Positions 24,104 to 30,981 of a DNA stretch of 33,479 nt are shown piece by piece. Both the position numbers and the translations under genes were made by a program. Each line of letters opens with the position of its first letter. The stretch's first letter is position 1. The stretch is from JAKSPM01 sp964450645 (GTDB lineage Bacteria > Bacillota > Clostridia > Oscillospirales > Oscillospiraceae): positions 1 to 33,479 of the forward strand of contig CAYVEB010000019.1 of the NCBI GenBank assembly GCA_964450645.1, written 5' to 3'. Under the pieces are notes generated by a model that saw nothing but the letters and a program-made list of their open reading frames with translations, was not told the origin of the DNA and made no database searches.

Positions 24104-27052
24104 ATGAAAAAGAAGACCGAAAAGGTATTGCAGGCAGGATTTGTGTGCATAGTAGGCATCCTGGTTGTCTCGATCGGAATTTTATATTACAACTTCATTT
24201 CTCAAAAGATTTTTGAGGACAGCGCGGAGCATTTAAAGGAGATCTACAGCCAGGTCAACCGTTCCTTCAGCGCTTTTGTGGAAAAGAACTGGGGGCTTTT
24301 GGATAGCTGGGGCAATTATATCGCCCTGATGGATGAAACGCAGGACGAAGCCATTGCCGGTTTTATTTCCGAAGAGCAGCGGCAATGGAAGTTTTCAGGG
24401 TTCTATTTCCTCTCGGAGGGGAAAGCCAGCATGACGCCGGATGGCGCCGCGGGGACAATCGAGTTTGACAATTTGCCGCAGGGCCTCACGGATTACGCGC
24501 AGCCCGTTATGACGGAGGAAAAGCTGACGGACGGCAAGAATATTATTTTATTTGCTGTACCGGTGGAGCGGGGAAGCTATCGGGGCTTTGCCTATGACGC
24601 CATTGCCGTCAGCTATACCAACGCGGATATGGCCAGTTCCTTGGATGTGGAAGCGTTTTCCGGAAATGCCAAATGCTTTGTTATCCACAAAGACGGAAAG
24701 GTCTTTCTTTCGACACAGGCGGAAAACAGCATCTTTGAGAACTATCTGTCCTACTTAAAGGGCGCCTCGGATTTGGACGAGGCGAGCTTGAAAAAGGTCA
24801 AAAACGACTGGGAAAATGGGCGAACCGGGCTGCTGCAGTGTAAAATCAGCGGCGTGGAGCATTGTATTTTCTATCAGCCCATCGATTATCAAGACTATAT
24901 GATGCTCAGCGTCGTGCCGCAGAGCGTTCTGAGCGCTGGTTTTCTCTCCATTCAGCAGATTACTATGTATGTGTTCATTGCAATTTTCCTGCTGGTGGGG
25001 ATTGTGCTGATCATTCTGCTGGTGCGAAGGGATCGCAGGCTTTCCAGAGAGAACCGGATGGGGCTGCAATCCAGGGATGTGATGTTTAACGCGCTTTCAA
25101 ACAGCGTGAATGATATCTTCCTGATGTTAAATATTGAGGAGCAGCGCGCGGAATATCTCAGTCCGAATGTGGAGCGGCTACTTGGAATTCCGGTGGAGGA
25201 GGCCAAGAAAAACCTTTGCGTGATGGAGAAGTGTGCTATCAACGGCGACGTTCGCATCCCGAAGGAGGAATTGGCCGCGATCCCCCTGGACGGCTGCATC
25301 TATCGGGAGTGCGAATATATCCACCAGGCAACCGGCGAGCGCCGCTGGTATCGAATGACGGTCTATCATGTCGGCGTTCAGGACGTTTCAAAATATATTA
25401 TTGTCATGTCGGACCGCACGCAGGAGCGGCAGATCAACAAGCAGATGGAGGAGGCCCTGGACGCCGCGCGCAGCGCGAACGAGGCCAAGAGCAATTTTCT
25501 TTCCAATATGTCGCACGATATCCGCACGCCAATGAACGCGATTGTGGGGTTCTCGGTGCTGCTGGAAAAAGGAGCGGAAAATCCGGAAAAGGTGCGGGAG
25601 TACGCCCGCAAGATCACGACGTCGAGCCATCATCTGCTCAGTTTGATCAACGACGTTCTGGATATGAGCAAAATTGAGAGCGGGAAGACCTCGTTGAATG
25701 TGGACTGCTTCAGTCTTCCGGAACTGTTTGAAGAGCTGAATGTCATGCTCATGCCGCAGGTGAAGGCGAAAAATCATAATTTTACCGTGCATGTGCAGGG
25801 TGAGATGCCGGAGAAGATTGTCGGCGACCGCCTGCGGCTGAATCAGATTTTGATCAATTTGCTGACAAACGCGATTAAGTACACCCCTACCGGAGGAAAA
25901 ATCGAATTTATGCTGAACGTGCTGCCGCAGCCGGCCAACGCACTGCCGCAGGGCGCCCAGCAATATGTCAGGCTGCAATTTGTGGTGCGCGATAACGGTA
26001 TCGGCATGAGCGAGGAATTTCAGAAGACGCTCTTTCATCCCTTCAGCCGTGAGATCAATTCCGTGACCAACCATATCCAGGGAACCGGGCTGGGCATGGC
26101 GATCACCAAAAATCTTGTCAACCTGATGGGAGGCGTGATCGACGTCCAGAGCGCGCCCGGCAAGGGCAGCACCTTTACGGTGGAACTCTCCTTTGCCGTT
26201 CCGGAACCGGAGCGGCAGGGCGCCGAGCCTTGGTTCCGCCAAAAGATCACGCGGATGCTGGTGGCGGACGACGAGGAGGAGATCTGCCTGGACATCCGGG
26301 AGCTTATGCGCGAGAGCGGCGTGGAAGTGTCCTATGCAACGGATGGCGCATCGGCCGTGGAGATGGCGGTTGCGGCGCACAGCAAGGGCGAGGACTTCAA
26401 CGTGATCCTGCTCGACTGGAAGATGCCCGGCCTGAGCGGCGTGGAAACGGCGCGCCAGATTCGCCGGCGGGTACATGACGGCATCCCCATCCTGGTGCTG
26501 ACGTCCTACGACTGGAGCGATATCGAGGAGGAGGCGCGCGAGGCCGGTATCAACGCGTTTCTTTCTAAGCCGTTTTTCGTTTCGTCCTTCTGGCAGGCGA
26601 TCGAGCCGCTGTTCCTGGACGCGCCGGAGTCGCCCGCGGACGAAACGGCAGATTCGCCGCTGGCATCATTGCTGTTTCTGGTGGCGGAGGATAATGCGTT
26701 AAACGCGGAGATCCTGACGGCCATGCTGGATATGGATGGCGCGCGCTACGAGGTAGTCGAAAACGGCCAGGAGGCGGTGGACGCTTTTTTGAATACGGAG
26801 CCGGGCCACTATGATATGATCCTGATGGATGTACAGATGCCGGTTATGGACGGGTATACGGCCACGCGGAAGATCCGCGCCTCCGATCGCCCGGACGCCA
26901 AGACAATCCCGATCATCGCGATGACGGCCAATACCTTTGCTGAGGATGTGCGCAACGCGATGGAGGCCGGAATGAACGCTCATCTGGCGAAACCCATTCA
27001 TATGAACACGGTGCGGGATCTGGTGGCACGTTTGCTGAAGGATCGGGAATGA
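24104..27052 (+). CDS. Hybrid sensor histidine kinase with two receiver domains
   Basis: The 982-residue protein has transmembrane helices at ~12-30 and ~287-307 bracketing an external sensor of ~255 residues (Cache-like by size), a PAS-like segment (~330-440), a HisKA domain with H471 in SNMSHDIRTPMNA, and an ATPase domain with N589, DNGIGM (630-635) and GTGLGMAI (660-667). Two receivers follow, with D771 (LLDWKMPGLSG) and D909 (LMDVQMPVMDG). All catalytic residues are present. Its phosphates would need an Hpt protein to reach the separate response regulator, and both are encoded downstream. The solute-binding lipoprotein next to it may present ligand to its sensor. Confidence 0.92.
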   Translation: MKKKTEKVLQAGFVCIVGILVVSIGILYYNFISQKIFEDSAEHLKEIYSQVNRSFSAFVEKNWGLLDSWGNYIALMDETQDEAIAGFISEEQRQWKFSGFYFLSEGKASMTPDGAAGTIEFDNLPQGLTDYAQPVMTEEKLTDGKNIILFAVPVERGSYRGFAYDAIAVSYTNADMASSLDVEAFSGNAKCFVIHKDGKVFLSTQAENSIFENYLSYLKGASDLDEASLKKVKNDWENGRTGLLQCKISGVEHCIFYQPIDYQDYMMLSVVPQSVLSAGFLSIQQITMYVFIAIFLLVGIVLIILLVRRDRRLSRENRMGLQSRDVMFNALSNSVNDIFLMLNIEEQRAEYLSPNVERLLGIPVEEAKKNLCVMEKCAINGDVRIPKEELAAIPLDGCIYRECEYIHQATGERRWYRMTVYHVGVQDVSKYIIVMSDRTQERQINKQMEEALDAARSANEAKSNFLSNMSHDIRTPMNAIVGFSVLLEKGAENPEKVREYARKITTSSHHLLSLINDVLDMSKIESGKTSLNVDCFSLPELFEELNVMLMPQVKAKNHNFTVHVQGEMPEKIVGDRLRLNQILINLLTNAIKYTPTGGKIEFMLNVLPQPANALPQGAQQYVRLQFVVRDNGIGMSEEFQKTLFHPFSREINSVTNHIQGTGLGMAITKNLVNLMGGVIDVQSAPGKGSTFTVELSFAVPEPERQGAEPWFRQKITRMLVADDEEEICLDIRELMRESGVEVSYATDGASAVEMAVAAHSKGEDFNVILLDWKMPGLSGVETARQIRRRVHDGIPILVLTSYDWSDIEEEAREAGINAFLSKPFFVSSFWQAIEPLFLDAPESPADETADSPLASLLFLVAEDNALNAEILTAMLDMDGARYEVVENGQEAVDAFLNTEPGHYDMILMDVQMPVMDGYTATRKIRASDRPDAKTIPIIAMTANTFAEDVRNAMEAGMNAHLAKPIHMNTVRDLVARLLKDRE

Positions 27053-27087
27053 CGACACTTTTCGGGTGCGGGAGAGGAAGGACAGAT

Positions 27088-28365
27088 ATGAAAAAATTGC
27101 GGCGTGTGCTCGCATTGGCGGCGCTGGCGCTGTTTTTGACGTCCTGCGGTACGACGCGCAAGGACGCGAACAGCGTGACGCTGACGATCATGGGCAAACA
27201 AACCGATTTGGAAAAAACGTACATGAAGCGCATCTTTGAGCAGTATGAAAAAGCGACCGGGAACCAGCTGGACATCGTTGCGATTGAGGATGGCGCGTTT
27301 GAGCAGACCGCCGCCGAACAGTTTGCGTCCGGCCATGGCTCGGATATCCTGATGCATTTTCACAACGCGGACCTGGAGCGCTTTGACGTAGAGAACAATT
27401 TCTATTACCTGGAAAACGAAAGCTGGGCGCCCGATCTCAAGGAGAGTGCCGACGGCTACTGTCGGGATCACGACGGGCATCTTTTGGGGCTTCCGTTCTG
27501 GGAAAGTTCCGTTTCGGGATGCTATTACAATAAGGCGATCCTGGACAGCCTGGGACTTCGGCAGGCGTATACCCAGGAGGAATTTGATATGCTGTGCCAG
27601 GCTCTCCAGGAGGCGGGCTACACGCCCATCTGCTGGCCGGCGGACGGGTGCTCATGGATGATGCAGTTTGCGCTGGATCCGATTTTCGCGGACGATCCCG
27701 CGCTGCTGGAACAGCTGAACAACGGCAAAATCACGTATTCCGATATACCCGAGGTCACGGATATGCTCCAGTGGATCTCCGACGCCGCGGAGCGCGGCTG
27801 GTTCGGAGAGAATTATCTGAATACCGGGTGGGACGACATCAGTCCCGTGTTGGGTTCGGGCGAGGCGGTCATGACTTTCATCTGGGATACCTGGTTCTAT
27901 ACGGATTTTGAACAGGGGAACGACTATACCCGGGATGATTTTGCGTTGATGCCGGTGTTTATGAACACCGTAGACGGTGGCACCTACGAGGGTGGCAACC
28001 TAAATATGATGATGGTCAACAAAAACAGCGAAAATTTGCAGGCGGCGCTGGATTTTCTCGCTTTCTGCGCAACGCCGGAGAATTACAACGCCGCCTTTGA
28101 CGATATCGCCACCGTGAGCTGCTTTGAGGGGCAGACGACCAATATTCAGTCCCAGATGGTGACCGACGCCGAGGCGTCCATTGCTGTAAACGAGCGGGTC
28201 TCCACCGCCGCGACGCACATTTCCGGCTACAGCGCCGAGGATGTACTCGCCGCAATCAACAGCATGCTGCGCCGGGAGACGGACGTGGCCGGCTGCGTGA
28301 AGCAAATGGACGAATTCCGTCTTGCGAAAATTCAAGAGCAGGGGAAGCAAACCGAAGGATCCTAA
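27088..28365 (+). CDS. Solute-binding lipoprotein (ABC type) without neighbouring permease
   Basis: The ATG at 27088 follows AGGAAGG; an earlier in-frame ATG overlaps the kinase gene and would bury the signal peptide. The 425-residue product has a lipobox LTSC (C20) and the fold of family 1 carbohydrate/oligopeptide-binding proteins (DILMHFHNADLERF, GLPFWESSVSGCYYNKAIL, GGNLNMMMVNKNS). No ABC permease or ATPase gene is near. In several Gram-positive systems such a protein feeds a sensor kinase rather than a transporter, which fits its place between a sensor kinase and a response regulator. The ligand is unknown, likely a sugar. Confidence 0.85.
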   Translation: MKKLRRVLALAALALFLTSCGTTRKDANSVTLTIMGKQTDLEKTYMKRIFEQYEKATGNQLDIVAIEDGAFEQTAAEQFASGHGSDILMHFHNADLERFDVENNFYYLENESWAPDLKESADGYCRDHDGHLLGLPFWESSVSGCYYNKAILDSLGLRQAYTQEEFDMLCQALQEAGYTPICWPADGCSWMMQFALDPIFADDPALLEQLNNGKITYSDIPEVTDMLQWISDAAERGWFGENYLNTGWDDISPVLGSGEAVMTFIWDTWFYTDFEQGNDYTRDDFALMPVFMNTVDGGTYEGGNLNMMMVNKNSENLQAALDFLAFCATPENYNAAFDDIATVSCFEGQTTNIQSQMVTDAEASIAVNERVSTAATHISGYSAEDVLAAINSMLRRETDVAGCVKQMDEFRLAKIQEQGKQTEGS

Positions 28366-28389
28366 GCCCGCGCGGAATTTGGCCTGCGC

Positions 28390-28434
28390 GACGGAAGGCG
28401 GCGGACGGAAGGCGGCGTTCCGCCGTTCGCCGCC
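28390..28434. repeat. 14-bp tandem repeat and GC hairpin
   Basis: GACGGAAGGCGGCG occurs twice in tandem (28390-28403 and 28404-28417). The end of the second copy pairs with 28428-28434, forming a 7-bp GC stem. It lies between the solute-binding gene and the response regulator and could modulate readthrough. Confidence 0.5.
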
Positions 28435-28473
28435 GCGACACCGACATGAAAATGGAAAGGACGCCATGAAAAC

Positions 28474-30543
28474 GTGAGAAAAGAAAAAATATTGATTGTA
28501 GACGACTCCGAAATGAATCGTTCGATTCTTGCGGACATGTTGAGCGACCGCTATGAGATCATTGAAGCGGAAGACGGCTTGCAGGCGGTCGCGATTATGC
28601 AAAAAAGGCTCTCAGAACTGTCTTTGATGCTGCTGGATATTGTCATGCCAGCGATGGACGGCTTCGGCGTTTTAAAAACCATGCGAAAAAACCACTGGAT
28701 CGAGGATGTGCCGGTAATTATCATCTCCGCGGAAAACAGCTCAGAGCAGGTGGAGCGCGCGTATGAGCTGGGCGCTGCGGATTTCATTGCGCGCCCGTTC
28801 GATACGCTGATGGTGCAGCGGCGCGTCGTCAACACGCTGCTGCTGTATGCCAAGCAAAAGCAGCTGATCGGCATAGTCGAGGAACAGATCTATGAAAAAG
28901 AGCGCTACAGCGACCTGATGATCGATATCCTGAGCCATATCGTGGAGTTCCGGAACGGAGAGAGCGGCCTGCATATCCTCCACGTGCGCACGCTTACGGA
29001 TCTGTTGCTGAGCTATTTAATTGATAAGACGGACCAGTACCACCTGAGCGTCGATGACATCTCCATCATCAGCACGGCGTCGGCGCTCCATGACATTGGA
29101 AAAATAGCTATCGACGAGCATATTTTGAATAAGCCCGGAAAATTGACGCCGGAAGAGTTTGAACTTATGAAGACCCACGCGGCCGTCGGTGCGGAAATGC
29201 TGAGCAATCTGCCCTTTCACCGGGATGAGCCGCTGGTTCGGGTAGCCTGTGAAATTTGCCGGTGGCACCATGAGCGTTGGGACGGCCGCGGCTATCCGGA
29301 CGGCCTGCGGGGGGACGATATCCCCATCTGCGCGCAGGTTGTGGCGCTGGCGGACGTTTACGACGCGCTGACAAGCGAGCGCGTCTACAAGCCGCCCTTC
29401 TCGCACGAAAAGGCCACCGCGATGATATCGGGCGGCGAGTGCGGCGCGTTCAACCCGCTGCTGCTGGAATGTCTGGTTGAGAACGCCGGGCAGGTGCGCA
29501 AGGCGCTGACGGCGGATTCGATCAGCGAAGCCCGAAGTAAAAAGATACAGATTATAACCAGCGAGACAATGAAAAAAATCGGGGGCGGCGCTTCGGAGCG
29601 GACCCTGCGGCTTTTGGATAAGGAGCGGATCCGCAACAGCTTCTACGCCTCTATGACGGAGACGATTCAGTTTGAATACACCGCCTCCCCGCAGATGGTC
29701 ACCCTGTCCGCCTGGGGCGCGGAGAAGCTGGGACTAAAAGAGATCATTATGAATCCCGCGCAGGACGCTGCCCTGCGGGCGCTTCTCGGCGAGGAGACAT
29801 GGGACAGACTGGTAAAGAAGATCCTGGCTACAACGCCGGCGCAGCCGTTGGTGCGGATGGAGTGCCTGTTCCACGGCGAGACACCCAGGTGGTACCGCGT
29901 TGTGCTGCAGACGCTTTGGAAAAACGACGGCACGCCGCAGATCGAGGGCGCGCTGGGCATCCTTGTGGATATCCACGATGCGCACTTGAAAATGGAGGAA
30001 CTGGCGCAAAAGGCGTCGAGGGATTTGATGACGGGCCTTCTCAACCGCAACAGCGCCAAAGAGCAGATCGAACTTCGGATGCGGGAGCATCCAAAGGGAT
30101 TGTTCGCCTTGGCGATCTTCGATGTGGACAATCTGAAAACCGCCAACGACACCTATGGGCATCAATTTGGAGATCAGTTGCTGAAATACGTGGTGGAAAA
30201 TTTGCGCGGCAGCATCCGTGGGACGGATATCTCCTGCCGCGCGGGCGGAGACGAATTTATGATCTTCCTGGAGTATCGCACGGATATCGAAAAGACCATC
30301 AACCGCATTTTCAACCATCTGTGCGGGCAGATCGGCAGCTTTCAGGTTTCTGTAAGCATGGGCATCGCTCTGGCCAGCAGCGTGGGGCTTTCGTATGAGA
30401 AGATGTTCAGCGCGGCGGACGCCGCCCTGTACGCTGCAAAGCAGCTCGGAAAGCGGCAGTACTGTTTTTACGATCCCTCCATGAAGGATACGCTGCGGGA
30501 CGTCTACAGCACCGTAACGGATGTCGAGCCGCGGGAGGAATGA
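28474..30543 (+). CDS. Response regulator with receiver, HD-GYP and GGDEF domains
   Basis: The 689-residue cytoplasmic protein has a receiver (1-125) with D10/D11 and phospho-acceptor D55; the usual conserved Lys is Arg (ARPFD, R107). An HD-GYP phosphodiesterase domain (~140-345) shows H206-D207, HHERWDGRGYP (265-275) and DVYDALTSERVYK. A PAS-like region (~380-500) precedes a GGDEF domain with RAGGDEF (G591-F595) and an RxxD site RGTD (582-585), which usually binds c-di-GMP as inhibitor. The protein could both make and destroy c-di-GMP, with phosphorylation setting the balance; activity of either half is unproven. The GTG start at 28474 has a poorly placed ribosome binding site and overlaps the stop of a three-codon ATG frame at 28466. 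Confidence 0.92.
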   Translation: MRKEKILIVDDSEMNRSILADMLSDRYEIIEAEDGLQAVAIMQKRLSELSLMLLDIVMPAMDGFGVLKTMRKNHWIEDVPVIIISAENSSEQVERAYELGAADFIARPFDTLMVQRRVVNTLLLYAKQKQLIGIVEEQIYEKERYSDLMIDILSHIVEFRNGESGLHILHVRTLTDLLLSYLIDKTDQYHLSVDDISIISTASALHDIGKIAIDEHILNKPGKLTPEEFELMKTHAAVGAEMLSNLPFHRDEPLVRVACEICRWHHERWDGRGYPDGLRGDDIPICAQVVALADVYDALTSERVYKPPFSHEKATAMISGGECGAFNPLLLECLVENAGQVRKALTADSISEARSKKIQIITSETMKKIGGGASERTLRLLDKERIRNSFYASMTETIQFEYTASPQMVTLSAWGAEKLGLKEIIMNPAQDAALRALLGEETWDRLVKKILATTPAQPLVRMECLFHGETPRWYRVVLQTLWKNDGTPQIEGALGILVDIHDAHLKMEELAQKASRDLMTGLLNRNSAKEQIELRMREHPKGLFALAIFDVDNLKTANDTYGHQFGDQLLKYVVENLRGSIRGTDISCRAGGDEFMIFLEYRTDIEKTINRIFNHLCGQIGSFQVSVSMGIALASSVGLSYEKMFSAADAALYAAKQLGKRQYCFYDPSMKDTLRDVYSTVTDVEPREE

Positions 30544-30582
30544 TTTAGCCTGCCGTGAGAATTCTTTTCGAATTTTTTATAA

Positions 30583-30592
30583 NNNNNNNNNN
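30583..30592. other. Assembly gap (ten N)
   Basis: Ten undetermined bases stand 4 nt before the Hpt start codon and hide its ribosome binding site. The true distance may differ from ten bases. Confidence 0.95.
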
Positions 30593-30596
30593 CGTT

Positions 30597-30956
30597 ATGA
30601 CGCTGCAAGCGTGTTATGCCGCTATGGGCGGAAATTATCAGGAGGTGCTGGGCCGTCTGCGCTCGGACCGGCTAATTCAAAAATTCGTGCTGAAATTTTT
30701 GGACGATGGAAGCTTCGACCTGTTATGCCGGTCGCTGGAAACGGGGAATCTGGAAGAGGCCTTCCGGGCGGCGCACACGATCAAGGGGATGTGCCAAAAT
30801 CTCAGTTTTACCGCGCTCGAGCGTTCCAGCTCGGAGCTGACGGAGGCGCTGCGCGGCGCCTCCACGCCGGATGCGGCGACATGGGAGTTGCTCGACCGCG
30901 TGCGGCAGGACTATTTGCGGACGGCGGACGCCATTCGGGCCTTTCAAGCTGGCTGA
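30597..30956 (+). CDS. Histidine phosphotransfer (Hpt) protein
   Basis: I start at ATG 30597, right after the gap; a longer frame crosses the N run. The 119-residue protein is a four-helix Hpt domain with phospho-acceptor H60 in AAHTIKGMCQNLSF. LGRLRSDRLIQKFVLKFL and SSSELTEALRG match this Clostridia family. It is cytoplasmic and would shuttle phosphate between the receivers of the hybrid kinases and the response regulator at 28474. Its ribosome binding site falls in the gap. Confidence 0.88.
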   Translation: MTLQACYAAMGGNYQEVLGRLRSDRLIQKFVLKFLDDGSFDLLCRSLETGNLEEAFRAAHTIKGMCQNLSFTALERSSSELTEALRGASTPDAATWELLDRVRQDYLRTADAIRAFQAG

Positions 30957-30981
30957 GATGGCCAGTGTGTAGGAGAATTCT

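Noticed and set aside
25388..26476. 362-residue minus-strand frame
   Set aside because: Antisense to the HisKA/ATPase part of the hybrid kinase; the composition (His, Arg, Gln rich) is that of a shadow.
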